Shown here: positions 22,981 through 35,583 of the stretch, piece by piece
How the letters are laid out: each line of letters opens with the position of its first letter
Position numbering within the stretch: position 1 is the first letter of the stretch
Assembly: GCA_036493895.1 (NCBI GenBank)
Contig: DASXOZ010000070.1
Coordinates: 1 to 38,867, forward strand
Reading direction: 5' to 3'
Length of the DNA: 38,867 nucleotides
From: Candidatus Binatia bacterium
Lineage (GTDB): Bacteria; Desulfobacterota; Binatia; UBA1149; CAITLU01
Made by a program: the position numbers and the translations under genes
The notes under the pieces: model-generated
The model's input: only the letters and a program-made list of their open reading frames with translations
The model's database searches: none
Told to the model about the DNA's origin: nothing

Positions 22981-24573
22981 ATGCGGAATTACGATTTTCT
23001 CGTGATCGGCGGCGGCATCGCCGGGATGACCTTCGCCCTTCGCGCGGCGCGGGACGGAAAGGTCGCGCTGCTTGCCAAGCGCGAGCTCGAAGAATCCAAC
23101 ACGAATTTCGCCCAGGGCGGCGTCGCCGCGGTCTGGAGCACGGAGGACGCGCCGGCTTCCCATGCCGCCGATACGATCGAGGCCGGGGCCGGCCTGTGCA
23201 ACCGCCGCGTCGTCGACCTTGTGGTCAGCGAAGGCCCGGCCCGCATCCGCGAGCTCGTCGATCTCGGTGTTCGCTTTACGCTGAAGGCCGAGAACGGCCA
23301 CGCCGCCGACTTCGACCTCGGCCTGGAAGGCGGGCACTCGCACCGGCGCATCCTCCACGCCGCCGACCACACCGGCCAGGAGATCGTCCGTGCGCTGGCC
23401 GCCGAAGTACGCAGCCACCCGAACATCGAGCTGTTCGAGAACCGCTTCGCGATCGACCTGCTGATCGACGAGAAATTCGGTTTTACCGACGGGCGTCCCC
23501 AGTGCTGGGGCGCTTACGTGCTGAACACCACCGACGGCAGTGTGGAGACGTTCACCGCACGCGCGACGATGCTGGCCACCGGCGGCACGGGCAAGGTGTA
23601 CCTGTATACGTCGAATCCCGACGTCGCCTCCGGGGATGGCATCGCGATGGCGTGGCGCGCCGGTTGCCGCGTCGCCGACGTCGAGTTCATCCAGTTCCAC
23701 CCGACGTGCCTGTACCATCCGCTGGCCAAGTCGTTCCTGGTTACCGAGGCGATGCGCGGCGAGGGCGCGGTGCTGCGCACGCCCGACGGCCACGCGTTCA
23801 TGGCCAATTACGATCCGCGCGCCGAGCTGGCCCCCCGCGACATCGTCGCGCGCGCGATCGACAGCGAGATGAAGCGCCGCGGCCTCGACAACGTGCTGCT
23901 CGACGTCACGTCACTCGGCCGCGATTTCCTGAAGCAGCGCTTCCCGGTCATTTACGAGCGCTGCCTGGGATATGGCATCGACATCACGACCACGCCGATC
24001 CCGGTGGTGCCCGCCGCCCATTACATGTGCGGCGGCGTGATCGCGGGAATCGACGGCGAAACCTCGATCGACCGCCTCTATGCCGCCGGCGAAGTCGCGA
24101 TGACGGGGCTTCACGGCGCGAACCGCCTGGCGTCCAACTCCCTGCTCGAAGGCGTCGTGTTCGGACACCGCGCGGCGATCCACGCCGCTGCAAGGCTCGC
24201 CGACGACGCGCGCACGGCGCCTTCCCTGCCGCCATGGACTTCCGGCAACGCGGTCGACATCAATGAATCGGTCGTCATCACGCACAACTGGGACGAGATC
24301 CGCCGCCTGATGTGGAACTACGTCGGCATCGTGCGCAGCGATCGCCGCCTTGCGCGCGCCGCCTCGCGCATCACGATGCTGCGCGAGGAGATCCAGCAGT
24401 ACTACCGCGATTTCTTCGTGACTCGCGACCTGCTCGAACTGCGCAACATCGCGCAGGTGGCCGAGCTGATCATCCGCGCCTCGCGCACTCGCCGCGAAAG
24501 CCGCGGCCTGCACTACAACATCGACTGCCCGGAGCGCGACGACCTGCACTGGCTGCGCCACACCGTGCTTTAG
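22981..24573 (+). CDS. nadB: L-aspartate oxidase
   Basis: The product has 530 residues. It oxidises L-aspartate to iminoaspartate, the first step of bacterial NAD synthesis. The FAD-binding start FLVIGGGIAGMTFALRAA, the NTNFAQGGVAAVW loop, the central MLATGGTGKVY and EFIQFHPTCLYHP, and GLHGANRLASNSLLEGVVFG are those of NadB rather than of succinate dehydrogenase SdhA: it lacks the SdhA FAD-linking His context and ends with the short helical domain RDLLELRNIAQVAELIIRAS. The start is at ATG 22981; upstream residues in frame look non-coding. No nadA or nadC is adjacent. It is convergent with purF, 35 bases apart. Confidence 0.95.
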   Translation: MRNYDFLVIGGGIAGMTFALRAARDGKVALLAKRELEESNTNFAQGGVAAVWSTEDAPASHAADTIEAGAGLCNRRVVDLVVSEGPARIRELVDLGVRFTLKAENGHAADFDLGLEGGHSHRRILHAADHTGQEIVRALAAEVRSHPNIELFENRFAIDLLIDEKFGFTDGRPQCWGAYVLNTTDGSVETFTARATMLATGGTGKVYLYTSNPDVASGDGIAMAWRAGCRVADVEFIQFHPTCLYHPLAKSFLVTEAMRGEGAVLRTPDGHAFMANYDPRAELAPRDIVARAIDSEMKRRGLDNVLLDVTSLGRDFLKQRFPVIYERCLGYGIDITTTPIPVVPAAHYMCGGVIAGIDGETSIDRLYAAGEVAMTGLHGANRLASNSLLEGVVFGHRAAIHAAARLADDARTAPSLPPWTSGNAVDINESVVITHNWDEIRRLMWNYVGIVRSDRRLARAASRITMLREEIQQYYRDFFVTRDLLELRNIAQVAELIIRASRTRRESRGLHYNIDCPERDDLHWLRHTVL

Positions 24574-24608
24574 CAGGCTGCGGGAAGCCCCTCCCAGCCA
24601 GCGCAGGG

Positions 24609-26156
24609 TCAGCTTCTGCCGGCGATCGGGGACAACTCGGTGGCGTGGAAGAGGCGCATCTGGCGCGTTTCCTGGTCGTGGTTGACGGTCACCGGGTAGT
24701 CGCGCGTGAAGCAGGCGTCGCAGAAGCCGGCCGAAGTCCGCGCGCCGGTCGGCTGGAACGCGTAGAGCCCTTCGTGCGAAAGGTAGGCCAGGCTGTCGGC
24801 CTGGATGTACTCGCGGATCTGTTCGATCGACAGGTTGTTCGCGATCAGCTCCCCGTGCGTCGGCGTGTCGACGCCGAAGTAGCAAGGGCTGATCGTCGGC
24901 GGCGCGCTGATGCGCACGTGCACTTCCTTGGCTCCGGCCGAGCGGATCATCCGGACGATCTTGCGGCTGGTGGTGCCGCGCACGATCGAATCGTCGATGA
25001 CGATGACCCGCTTTCCCTCGAGCACGTGGCGCTGGGCGTTGAGCTTCACCTTGACGCCGAAGTTGCGGATCGAATCCTTCGGCTCGATGAACGTGCGACC
25101 GACGTAGTGGTTGCGGATCAGTCCCATCTCGAACGGCAGTCCCGACTGCTCGGCAAAGCCGAGCGCAGCCGGCACGCCGGAGTCGGGCACGGGAATGACG
25201 ATGTCGGCCGGAATCAGCGTCTCGCGCGCGAGCTGGCGGCCGATTTCCTTGCGCACCTCGTAGACGTTGCGGCCGAACACGTTGGAATCCGGCCTGGCAA
25301 AATAGACGTACTCGAAGATGCAGGCCCTGGTCGGCACGTGCGTGAACGGATGCGTCGAGCGCACTTCGTCGCCGCGGATGTGCAGCACTTCGCCCGGCTC
25401 GATCTCGCGGACGTACTCGGCCTCGACGAGATCGAGCGCGCAAGTCTCGGAGACGACCACCCAGCCGCCGCCCGGGAAGCGCCCGAGCGCCATCGGCCGG
25501 AAGCCGTGCGGATCGCGCGCAGCAATCAGCTCTTCTTCGGTCAGGAACAGCACGCAGTAGGCGCCCTCGACCTGGGCCAGCGCGTCGACGACGCGCTCGA
25601 CCAGCGAGCTTCGCCGCGAGCCGGCAACCAGGTGCACGAGCACCTCGGTGTCGGACGTGGACTGGAAAATCGAGCCGGTCTCCTCGAGGCGGCGGCGGAT
25701 CTCCTGCGCGTTGACGAAATTGCCGTTGTGACAGACGGCGAGGCTTCCGAGCGAGAACTCGGCGACCAGCGGTTGCGTGTTTCGCAGCAGGGTCTCGCCC
25801 GCGGTCGAGTAACGGTTGTGACCGATCGCCGAGTTGCCTTCGAGGCGACGGATCACGCTTTCATGGAAGACGTCGGCGACCAGGCCGAGCCCGCGGTGGC
25901 TGATCAGCGCCTTTCCGTTGCTCGAAACGATGCCCGAGCCTTCCTGGCCGCGGTGCTGCATTGCATACAGGCCGAGGTAGGCCAGGTTGGCCGCTTCTTC
26001 GTGGCCGTAGATGCCGACGACGGCGCACTCTTCGTGGAAGCGGTCGTCGGGGTCGGCAAGCGGCGAGTTCGGCTCAGGCGCGGCCTGCACCGGCGCCTGT
26101 GCTTCGGGTTTCTCCGCCGAAAGATTGGCGGGAATCCTGCTGTCGCTGCCCTTCAT
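24609..26156 (-). CDS. purF: Amidophosphoribosyltransferase, Fe-S type
   Basis: The product has 515 residues from ATG 26156, with GGGAGAGAAG upstream. It catalyses the first step of purine synthesis (PRPP plus glutamine to phosphoribosylamine). The class II glutaminase begins at Cys44 after a 43-residue leader, [20 protein letters not shown], so the leader is expected to be removed to free the nucleophile. The PRPP loop [14 protein letters not shown] is intact. Cysteines in [20 protein letters not shown] and GFCDACF match the four 4Fe-4S ligands of the Bacillus-type enzyme, which is oxygen-sensitive. It is the last gene of the pur operon, 56 bases after purL. Confidence 0.96.
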   Translation of the reverse strand: MKGSDSRIPANLSAEKPEAQAPVQAAPEPNSPLADPDDRFHEECAVVGIYGHEEAANLAYLGLYAMQHRGQEGSGIVSSNGKALISHRGLGLVADVFHESVIRRLEGNSAIGHNRYSTAGETLLRNTQPLVAEFSLGSLAVCHNGNFVNAQEIRRRLEETGSIFQSTSDTEVLVHLVAGSRRSSLVERVVDALAQVEGAYCVLFLTEEELIAARDPHGFRPMALGRFPGGGWVVVSETCALDLVEAEYVREIEPGEVLHIRGDEVRSTHPFTHVPTRACIFEYVYFARPDSNVFGRNVYEVRKEIGRQLARETLIPADIVIPVPDSGVPAALGFAEQSGLPFEMGLIRNHYVGRTFIEPKDSIRNFGVKVKLNAQRHVLEGKRVIVIDDSIVRGTTSRKIVRMIRSAGAKEVHVRISAPPTISPCYFGVDTPTHGELIANNLSIEQIREYIQADSLAYLSHEGLYAFQPTGARTSAGFCDACFTRDYPVTVNHDQETRQMRLFHATELSPIAGRS

Positions 26157-26212
26157 GTTCTTCTCTCCCGGCGGCTGGCTATGGGATCGTCGTCCCGTCG
26201 CCGGCCTGCCCG

Positions 26213-28477
26213 CTAGCCCGCAGCCCGCGCTTCCTCGGGAAGGTCCGCGTGCGCAATTTGCGGCAGCGTGCCTTCCCACTTCTCGCGAAGACGCGCCACG
26301 GCAACATCGACGAGGCTCGCCTGGCTCTTCGCGTCACGAATGACGATCCTGTCGCCACCACTGGTGCCGACCGCGCGGCATGGCACGCCGGCCGCAGCGG
26401 CCCTTGCCTCTACTGAGGCGGCACGCGCGGCCGCGATGCTTACGAGGATGCGGCAACCGCTCTCACCGAACAGTGCGCGATCGGGGCGGTCCTCCACTTG
26501 GACGTCGATGTGGCAGCCGCTGTTCGATGCCAGGCATATCTCCGCGACCGCCGTCGCCAGCCCACCGTCTGCCACGTCGTGGGCGCTGGTGACGATGCCT
26601 TCGGCAATGAGATCGCTGACGAGCTCGCCGAGGCGGCGCTCGCCCGCAAGGTCGATGGCTGGAGGATGGTCCCCGGTCTGGCCGTACCGCGACGCAAGGT
26701 ACTCGGACCCTTCGAGCTCGGGGCGTCCGCCGCCAAGAAGCAGGATGCGCGATTCGGCGCCGTCGAATGCGATGCGGGCAACGCGCGAGGCGCTGGCGGC
26801 AAGGCCAACCATCGCGATCGTCGGCGTCGGCGGGATCGAGGCCCCCTGGGTGTCGTTGTAGAAGCTGACGTTGCCGGAGATGACTGCAATGTCGTAGGCG
26901 CGGCACGCTTCGGCCATGCCGTCGATCGCGCGCGAAAACTGCCACATGACCGCGGGCTTTTCGGGGCTGCCGAAGTTGAGGCAGTCGCTGACGGCCAGCG
27001 GCCTGGCTCCCGTCACGTAGATGTTGCGCGCGGCCTCGGCCACGGCGTGCTGGGTGCCGACGAACGGATCGAGGGTTACCCAGCGCGAGTTGCAGTCGCA
27101 GCTCATCGCGAGCGCACCACCGGTTTCACGCACGCGGATCACTCCCGCGTCGCCTCCGGGATGCACGAGCGTGTCGGCTCCGACATAGGAGTCGTACTGC
27201 TGGATCACCCACCGCTTGCTGCACAGGTTCGGGGACGACATGAGCGCGAGCAGCTCCTGGCCGAGGTCCTTCGGACGCGGCAGCGCGTCGGCACGCAAAG
27301 CAGGAGGCCTGGCAGCGGGCTCCCCGATCGGGCGATCGTACTTCGGCGCGGCGTCGGTCAGGGCCGGGACGGGGATGGAGACGACCGTCTGTCCGCGATG
27401 CAGCGCCTCGAAGCGACCGGTGTCGGTAATGACGCCGGCGGCAACGCAATCGAGCCCCCAGCGTTCGAAGATGCGACCGACATTTTCTTCGCAGCCCTTG
27501 CGCACGACCAGCACCATGCGCTCCTGCGACTCCGACAGCAGCATCTCGTACGGCGTGAGGTCGGCTTCGCGAAGTGGAATCCGGTCGAGGTCGAGGCGAA
27601 TGCCGACGCCGCCGCGCGATGCCATCTCGACCGATGAGCTCGTCAATCCCGCCGCGCCCATGTCCTGGATCGCGACGACGTCGTCGCCTTCGAGCACCTC
27701 GAGGCACGCTTCGATCAGCACGCTCTCGGTAAACGGGTCTCCGACCTGCACGGTCGGCTTCATCTGCTCGGACTCTTCCTTGAATTCGCTGGATGCGAGC
27801 AGGCTCGCCCCGTGAATGCCGTCGCGACCGGTCTTCGAGCCGACGTAAAGCACGGGGTTTCCCGTACCGCTGGCCACGGCGCGGAAGATGCGGTCGGCGC
27901 GCACGATCCCGAGCGTGAACGCGTTGACGAGGATGTTGCCGTTGTAGCCGGCATCGAAGCTGATTTCGCCGCCGAGCGTTGCCACACCGACCGAATTGCC
28001 GTAACCGCCGATGCCGGCAACGACTCCGCGCAGCAGCGACGGCGTCTTTTCGTGCCCGGCCTCGCCGAAGCGCAGCGAGTTCATGTTGGCCACCGGCCGC
28101 GCGCCCATCGTGAACACGTCGCGCAGGATGCCGCCGACGCCGGTGGCCGCGCCCTGGTACGGTTCGATGTACGACGGATGGTTGTGGCTCTCGATCTTGA
28201 AGATCGCGGCCATGCCGCCGCCGATGTCGACCGCACCGGCGTTCTCGCCGGGCCCCTGCAGCACTGCCCTGCCCGCCTGCGGCAGCCTCTTCAGGTGCAC
28301 GCGCGAGCTCTTGTAGCTGCAATGCTCGGACCACATCACCGAAAAGACGCCGAGCTCTTCGAACGTGGGCGTGCGGCCCCCGAGGTGCTCGACGATGCGG
28401 CGGTATTCGTCCGGGGTAAGGCCGTGCTCGACGGCCAGCGACTCATCGACGCTGCGCTTTTTCGGCGCCGCCGTCAC
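26213..28477 (-). CDS. purL: Phosphoribosylformylglycinamidine synthase subunit PurL
   Basis: The product has 754 residues, the small PurL that works with PurS and PurQ. It is the ATP-using synthetase that turns FGAR into [24 protein letters not shown] is the signature start, [20 protein letters not shown] binds the substrate, and [34 protein letters not shown]-like loops and [15 protein letters not shown] build the two half-sites. The GTG start at 28477 overlaps the purQ stop (GTGA). Length and domain order are normal. Confidence 0.96.
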   Translation of the reverse strand: MTAAPKKRSVDESLAVEHGLTPDEYRRIVEHLGGRTPTFEELGVFSVMWSEHCSYKSSRVHLKRLPQAGRAVLQGPGENAGAVDIGGGMAAIFKIESHNHPSYIEPYQGAATGVGGILRDVFTMGARPVANMNSLRFGEAGHEKTPSLLRGVVAGIGGYGNSVGVATLGGEISFDAGYNGNILVNAFTLGIVRADRIFRAVASGTGNPVLYVGSKTGRDGIHGASLLASSEFKEESEQMKPTVQVGDPFTESVLIEACLEVLEGDDVVAIQDMGAAGLTSSSVEMASRGGVGIRLDLDRIPLREADLTPYEMLLSESQERMVLVVRKGCEENVGRIFERWGLDCVAAGVITDTGRFEALHRGQTVVSIPVPALTDAAPKYDRPIGEPAARPPALRADALPRPKDLGQELLALMSSPNLCSKRWVIQQYDSYVGADTLVHPGGDAGVIRVRETGGALAMSCDCNSRWVTLDPFVGTQHAVAEAARNIYVTGARPLAVSDCLNFGSPEKPAVMWQFSRAIDGMAEACRAYDIAVISGNVSFYNDTQGASIPPTPTIAMVGLAASASRVARIAFDGAESRILLLGGGRPELEGSEYLASRYGQTGDHPPAIDLAGERRLGELVSDLIAEGIVTSAHDVADGGLATAVAEICLASNSGCHIDVQVEDRPDRALFGESGCRILVSIAAARAASVEARAAAAGVPCRAVGTSGGDRIVIRDAKSQASLVDVAVARLREKWEGTLPQIAHADLPEEARAAG

Positions 28478-29166
28478 GCCTGTCTCCGCTGGCCGCCGCT
28501 GGCGAGCCAGGCGTGCACCGACTGGAACAGCGGCAGCGCGTCGGCCGAGCTGCCGAGCGCCGCATCGACGGCGTGCTCGGGATGCGGCATCAGCCCGACG
28601 ACGTTGCCGGCGTCGTTGGCAATGCCGGCGATGTCATTCAGCGAGCCGTTCGGCGCCCCGTCTGCGTAGCGGAAAATCACGCGGCCCTCGCGCTCGAGAC
28701 GGGCCAGCTCCGCGTCGCTGGCAACGAAGCAGCCTTCGCCGTTCTTGATCGGGATCGACATCACCTGGCCCTGGCGGCAACCGACCGTGAACGCCGTACC
28801 AGTATTCTCGACCCGGATTCGCTCGCTCCTGCAAAGGAAGCGCAGCTCGCTGTTCCTCACCAGGGCGCCGGGAAGCAGCCCCGCTTCGCACAGGATCTGG
28901 AAACCGTTGCAGATGCCGAGCACCGGTCCGCCGGCTCGCGCATGGGCCGCCACGGCGCGCATGACCGGGGAGAAACGCGCCATCGCGCCACAACGCAGGT
29001 AGTCGCCGTACGAGAAACCTCCCGGCAGCACCACGGCGTCGGCGCCGCGGATCGACTCGTCGCCGTGCCACAGCATCGCGACGTCGTCGCCGACGACGCC
29101 GCGCAGCGCGTAGGCCGCGTCGCGCTCGTCACAGGAGCCGGGAAAGACGACGACGCCCCACTTCAC
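28474..29166 (-). CDS. purQ: Phosphoribosylformylglycinamidine synthase subunit PurQ (glutaminase)
   Basis: The product has 230 residues from GTG 29166. It is a class I glutamine amidotransferase feeding ammonia to Pur[18 protein letters not shown] at the start, [18 protein letters not shown], the nucleophile Cys in [20 protein letters not shown], and the His-Glu pair in [11 protein letters not shown]. The start overlaps the purS stop by 4 nt (GTGA) and the end overlaps purL the same way. Confidence 0.96.
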   Translation of the reverse strand: MKWGVVVFPGSCDERDAAYALRGVVGDDVAMLWHGDESIRGADAVVLPGGFSYGDYLRCGAMARFSPVMRAVAAHARAGGPVLGICNGFQILCEAGLLPGALVRNSELRFLCRSERIRVENTGTAFTVGCRQGQVMSIPIKNGEGCFVASDAELARLEREGRVIFRYADGAPNGSLNDIAGIANDAGNVVGLMPHPEHAVDAALGSSADALPLFQSVHAWLASGGQRRQA

Positions 29167-29423
29167 GGCCTGGCACCGTCCTCGGCCAGCTCGAACCGGT
29201 AGTCCTCGATGACCTCGTTGGCCAGCAGGCGCCTGCACATCTCGTCGACGCGAGTGGCGACCTCTTCGCGACTCCCCTTCTCGACCTTGAGCTCGATCAG
29301 CTTTCCGAGGCGCGCGTCGGCGACCTCGCTGTAACCGAGGCTGTGCAACGAAGCGGCCACCGCCTTTCCCTGGGGATCGAGAATGGCCTTCTTCGGCATC
29401 ACGAACACGCGAACCAGTGTCAC
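29163..29423 (-). CDS. purS: Phosphoribosylformylglycinamidine synthase subunit PurS
   Basis: The product has 86 residues and is the small subunit that joins PurQ to PurL. RVFVMPKKAILDPQGKAVAA and SLGYSEVADARLGKLIELKV match the family along its whole length. The GTG start at 29423 has GAGGAGA 7 bases upstream. It precedes purQ with a 4-nt overlap, and its presence explains the short PurL. Confidence 0.95.
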   Translation of the reverse strand: MTLVRVFVMPKKAILDPQGKAVAASLHSLGYSEVADARLGKLIELKVEKGSREEVATRVDEMCRRLLANEVIEDYRFELAEDGARP

Positions 29424-29487
29424 TATGCTCTCCTCACCGCCGCTGACCCTTGCGTCTTCACCGCTCGCTTCACCGCTCGTCGCTGCG

Positions 29488-30204
29488 TCACACCGCCGTG
29501 CGGCGGTCGATCTCGACGTACGCCTCGGAGACCTCGCCGAGGTCCTGGCGGAAACGGTCCTTGTCGAGCTTCTTGCGCGTGGCGGCGTCCCAGAAACGGC
29601 AGGTGTCCGGGCAGATCTCGTCGCCGAGCAGCACGCGACCGTCCCTGGTGCGGCCGAACTCGAGCTTGAAGTCGACGAGCAGGATGCCGCGCTCGGCCAT
29701 GAACGGCTTCAGGATCGAGTTGACGGCCAGCGTCTGGCGCCGGATCTCGGCCAGCTCCTTTTCGGTGGCCCACCCGAACGCCACCGCGTGATCGTCGTTG
29801 ATCAGCGGATCGCCGAGCGCGTCGGACTTGTAGCAGAACTCGATGATCGGCCGCGGCGGCTCCTCGCCTTCGGGCCGTGCGAGCCGCTTCTGGCAGCTCC
29901 CGGTCACGATGTTCCGAAGAATCGTCTCCACCGGGATGATCGTCAGGCGCTCGACCAGCATTTCGCGGTCGTTCAGCGTGTCGACGTAGTGGTTGTCGAT
30001 CCCCTTGCCCTTCAGCATCGTGAAGAAGCGCGCCGAGATGCGCTGGTTGAGCATCCCCTTCGATTCGATCGTTCCCTTCTTCTGCGCGTTGAACGCCGTC
30101 GCGTCGTCCTTGAAGTAGAAAATCAGCTTGGTCGGGTCGGTGGTCGCGTAGATCTTCTTCGCCTTGCCCTCGGCGATCATTTCGGTCCTGGTCGGTGCGC
30201 TCAC
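29488..30204 (-). CDS. purC: SAICAR synthetase
   Basis: The product has 238 residues and joins CAIR and aspartate using ATP. MIAEGKAKKIYATTDPTKLI opens the fold; NDREMLVERLTIIPVETILR, then NIVTGSCQKR, and LVDFKLEFGR with LLGDEICPDTCRFWD form the nucleotide and substrate sites. GTG 30204 is chosen because GGAGGA lies 6 bases upstream; ATG 30180 is the alternative. The GTG shares bases with the purB stop (GTGA), so purB-purC translation is coupled. A 64-base gap separates it from purS. Confidence 0.95.
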   Translation of the reverse strand: MSAPTRTEMIAEGKAKKIYATTDPTKLIFYFKDDATAFNAQKKGTIESKGMLNQRISARFFTMLKGKGIDNHYVDTLNDREMLVERLTIIPVETILRNIVTGSCQKRLARPEGEEPPRPIIEFCYKSDALGDPLINDDHAVAFGWATEKELAEIRRQTLAVNSILKPFMAERGILLVDFKLEFGRTRDGRVLLGDEICPDTCRFWDAATRKKLDKDRFRQDLGEVSEAYVEIDRRTAV

Positions 30205-31490
30205 GGGCGTTCCTCCGTTCCTCGGTCGATGATGGCGCCCACGTGGGTGAGCGCTTGGCGGACGTCGAATGCGTCGTCGATCTCGGCCTGCGTCAGGCGG
30301 CCGGCAATGTCCGGGTCGGCGGCGACGAAGCGGCGGAAGTCTCCCTCGGCCAGGGCGCAGCGCTGCACCCAGCCATAGGCGACCTCGCGCGGCGCGCCCT
30401 TGTCGACGAGCTTGAGCAGCAGGCGCTCGGAGGCCAGGCGCCCACCGGTAAGATCGAGGTTGCGCTGCATGTTCTCGGGCCTGACTTCCAGGCCGTCGAC
30501 GATTCGCGCAAGTCGCGCGAGCATGAAGTCCAGCGCGATGGTCGAATCGGGCGCGATCACGCGCTCGGCCGACGAATGGCTGATGTCGCGTTCGTGCCAC
30601 AGCGCGATGTTCTCGAGCGCGACCATCGCATTGGCGCGCACGATCCTTGCCAGCCCGCACAGGTTCTCGCTCAGGATCGGGTTGCGCTTGTGAGGCATCG
30701 CCGACGAGCCCTTCTGTCCCTTGCCGAACGGTTCGAGGGCTTCGAGGAGCTCGGTGCGCTGCAGGTGGCGGATTTCTGTCGCGAAGCGCTCGATGCCGCC
30801 GGCAACGACGGCCAGCGTCGTAAAGAACGCGGCGTGGCGGTCGCGCGGCACCACCTGGGTGGCCACCGGCTCCGGCGAAAGTCCGAGCTCGGAAAGGACC
30901 TCCGCCTCGATGTCCGGACCGTTGACTCCGTAGCTGCCGACCGCACCCGACAGCTTGCCGAATGCGATCTCCGACTTCGCGGCCACCAGGCGCCTGCGCG
31001 CACGCGACAACTCGCTGTACCAGCCGGCCATCTTCAGGCCGAACGTGATCGGTTGCGCGTGGATGCCGTGGCTGCGCCCGACCATCACCGTCTCGCGATG
31101 GTGCTGGGACTGGCGGCGCACCGCGGCGCGAAGCTCATCGAGCGTCGCGAGCAGGATGTCGGCAGCCTGGACGAGTTGAAGCGCGAACGCGGTGTCGACG
31201 ACGTCCGACGACGTCATTCCGAAGTGCAGGTAGCGTCCGGCTTCGCCCACCGTCTCGGCGACGGCAGTGACGAACGCGATGACGTCGTGGTGCACGACCG
31301 CTTCGATCTCGTCGACGCGGGCCGCATCGACGCGCGCCTTGCTGCGGATTTCCTCGACGGCGGACTGCGGGATCGTGCCGCGCCGCGCGAGCGCAGCGCA
31401 GACCGCGATCTCGATCGCGAGCATCAGCTCGTAGCGGTGCTGGTCGCTCCAGACTGCTCCGATGGCCGGACGCGTGTACCTCGGTACCAT
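30201..31490 (-). CDS. purB: Adenylosuccinate lyase
   Basis: The product has 429 residues from ATG 31490, with AGGAACGAGGG upstream. It acts twice in purine synthesis, splitting SAICAR and adenylosuccinate to release fumarate. MVPRYTRPAIGAVWSDQHRY is the typical start of the shorter bacterial PurB; HFGMTSSDVVDTAFALQL, GRSHGIHAQPITFGLKMAGW with a catalytic His, and the fumarase/lyase signature GSSAMPHKRNPILSEN with the catalytic Ser loop are intact. It is the first gene of the visible pur operon. The inverted repeats at 31514-31592 lie just upstream, where its promoter should be. Confidence 0.95.
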   Translation of the reverse strand: MVPRYTRPAIGAVWSDQHRYELMLAIEIAVCAALARRGTIPQSAVEEIRSKARVDAARVDEIEAVVHHDVIAFVTAVAETVGEAGRYLHFGMTSSDVVDTAFALQLVQAADILLATLDELRAAVRRQSQHHRETVMVGRSHGIHAQPITFGLKMAGWYSELSRARRRLVAAKSEIAFGKLSGAVGSYGVNGPDIEAEVLSELGLSPEPVATQVVPRDRHAAFFTTLAVVAGGIERFATEIRHLQRTELLEALEPFGKGQKGSSAMPHKRNPILSENLCGLARIVRANAMVALENIALWHERDISHSSAERVIAPDSTIALDFMLARLARIVDGLEVRPENMQRNLDLTGGRLASERLLLKLVDKGAPREVAYGWVQRCALAEGDFRRFVAADPDIAGRLTQAEIDDAFDVRQALTHVGAIIDRGTEERP

Positions 31491-31513
31491 CCCTCGTTCC
31501 TGGGTTCCCTGAA

Positions 31514-31592
31514 TTGGGGTCAGGCACCAGAAGGGTGAGCCGGGCAACCGCGCGCCGGTGCCTGACTCGAAAGCTCTGGTGCCAGACCCCAA
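31514..31592. repeat. Interspersed-type inverted repeat between dut and purB
   Basis: TTGGGGTCAGGCACCAGA (31514-31531) and TCTGGTGCCAGACCCCAA (31575-31592) are inverted copies with one mismatch in 18. A third, shorter copy GGTGCCTGAC (31557-31566) is exactly complementary to part of the left arm (31519-31528). The two ways of pairing exclude each other. The GGGGTC-GGCACC core resembles dispersed palindromic repeats that I recall from several deltaproteobacterial and planctomycete genomes. Confidence 0.75.
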
Positions 31593-31733
31593 GCCAGGCG
31601 CGAGCCAGGCTGCGATCCGAGCGTGATCCGGCCGGTGAAGCCGCGTTTCTGGCTTCTGGCAGAGCGAAAAGCCACCGCTTCGCCGGCCGATCCCCTGCTG
31701 CCTGCACAGCCGGCGCCGGGCGCGAGCAGCGTG

Positions 31734-32192
31734 TCAGCAGGAAGTGTGGCCGAAACCGCCGTCGCCGCGCGGCGTCGCGTCCAGCTCGTCGACCTCTTCG
31801 AGCACGCAGTGTGCGACGGGACAGATGACGAGCTGTGCGATTCGCTGGCCGGGCTCGATTCGAACCGGCTCAGCCGAAAGGTTGATCAACAGGACCGCGA
31901 CCTCGCCGCGATAGTCCGGATCGATCGTTCCCGGGGCGTTCGGGATGCTGAGGCCTTGCCGGAGCGCGAGCCCGCTGCGCGGGCGAACCTGACCCTCGTA
32001 TCCGCGGGGGATCGAAATCGCAAACCCGCATGGAACAAGGCGTCTTTGGCCGGGAGCGAGGTCGAGCGGCGCATCGATGGCGGCAGGAAGGTCCATCCCG
32101 ACGGCGCCGTCGGTCATTGCACGCGGAAGCTCGACGCGCACGTTGCCGACGCGGCGAACGGCAATCCGCAGCGGCTCACCGGCGCGTGACAT
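31734..32192 (-). CDS. dut: Deoxyuridine 5'-triphosphate nucleotidohydrolase
   Basis: The product has 152 residues from ATG 32192, 7 bases after the M16 peptidase stop. It hydrolyses dUTP to dUMP, keeping uracil out of DNA and feeding thymidylate synthesis. The five trimeric-dUTPase motifs are present: GAVGMDLPAA (1), RPRSGLALRQG (2), GTIDPDYRGEV with the catalytic Asp and the uracil-binding hairpin (3), QRIAQLVICPV (4), and the C-terminal arm RGDGGFGHTSC (5), with His where Ser is more usual. It is the last gene of the long minus-strand cluster. Confidence 0.95.
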   Translation of the reverse strand: MSRAGEPLRIAVRRVGNVRVELPRAMTDGAVGMDLPAAIDAPLDLAPGQRRLVPCGFAISIPRGYEGQVRPRSGLALRQGLSIPNAPGTIDPDYRGEVAVLLINLSAEPVRIEPGQRIAQLVICPVAHCVLEEVDELDATPRGDGGFGHTSC

Positions 32193-32199
32193 CGGCCTG

Positions 32200-33458
32200 T
32201 CAGGCTGCGGGCAGCGCGACGGCGTCGGCTTCGAGATCGCCGAGCAGCACCGCGGCCGCCCTCTCGAAGTCGAACAGCTCGCGAGCAAGGGAAACCATGT
32301 CGTCGTTGGTCACGGCCTCGATCGCCCGCGTGATCTCGTCGAGCTCGATCGGCCGGTCGTAGTACAGCATGTTGCGGCCGATGCGCGTCATGCGGCTGTC
32401 GGTGGTTTCCAGCGACAGCGGGATGCTTCCGATGAGCTGGGTCTTGACCCTTTCGAGCTCGCCGGCGCCGAGCCCTTCGCGCGCGATCGAGCGCAGCTCG
32501 TCGAAGATGAGCCCGGTCACTTCGGCAACCGAATCGCGGCCGCACGCAGCGTAGAATCCGGTGTACCCGATCTCCCGGTACGGGGCCTGGAACGCGTAGA
32601 CCGTGTACGCCTTGCCGCGCTCTTCGCGAATGCGCTGGAACAGGCGCGAGCTCATGCCGCCGCCGAGCGCCGCGATCAGTACCTCGCCGGCCTCCCGGCG
32701 CGGATCCAGCATCGACAGGCCCGGCATGCCAATCGTCAAGTGGGCCTGTTCGATCTCGCGACGAACGAGGTAGAGACCGGGATGGAAATCGGGACGATCG
32801 GGCCCGCGGTCGACGTCGCTGCCCGGCTCCATGGCGCCAAAGATGCGACGGCAGCTCGCGACCAGGTCGTCGTGATCGATGCGTCCGGCCGCCGCGACGA
32901 TCAGCCGCCCGGGACGGCGGAAATCGCGAAGGAAGCCGAGGATGTCGTCGCGCCCGATGCGCTCGACGCTGGCAACCGACCCGGCCACGGGCCAGCCTAG
33001 GCGGTGCCCCGGCCAGTAGCATTCGAGCAGGTGGTCGTGGGAGAACTCCTCGGGGTCGTCTTCGACGTCGAGGATCTCCTGGACGATGACTTCGCGCTCG
33101 AGCTCGATGTCTTCCGGTCGCGGCTCTGCGTGCAGTACGAGGTCGGAAAGCACGTCCAGCGCGGTGGCCGTCTCGTCGGCGAGCACGCGCGCGTGGTAGC
33201 ACGTGTACTCCTTGTCGGTGAACGCATCGATGCTGCCGCCGCGGCATTCGATCTCTTCGGCGATCTGCCGCGCCGAGCGCCGCGGCGTCCCCTTGAAGAG
33301 CAGGTGCTCGACGAAGTGGGCGACGCCCGCGATGCGCTCGTCCTCGTAGCTCGAGCCGGTGTCGGCCCAGATGCCGATCGACGCCGACGGTGCGTCCCGA
33401 ACGGTCTCGGTGACGACCCTCAGCCCGTTCTCGAGGCGCGTCGCGCGAAGAAGATCGC

Positions 33459-33462
<4 letters not shown>
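32200..33462 (-). CDS. M16-family zinc peptidase (processing-peptidase type)
   Basis: The product has 420 residues. The TTG start at 33462 overlaps the pnp stop, with AAGGAGAG upstream. The inverted zinc motif HFVEH (residues 49-53) and the downstream Glu in LEREVIVQEI make it catalytically complete. LENGLRVVTETVRDAPSASI and the C-terminal GGGMSSRLFQRIREERGKAY, with the substrate-binding Arg/Tyr region, match the YmxG/mitochondrial processing peptidase beta group. In bacteria this gene very often follows pnp; its natural substrate is poorly known. No signal peptide is visible, so it is probably cytoplasmic. Confidence 0.93.
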
Positions 33463-35564
<2,102 letters not shown>

Positions 35565-35583
35565 GAGTTTCTTCTCCTAACTG

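Noticed and set aside
22981..24573. Succinate dehydrogenase or fumarate reductase flavoprotein
   Set aside because: Motifs and C-terminal domain fit NadB, and no SdhB/SdhC genes are nearby.
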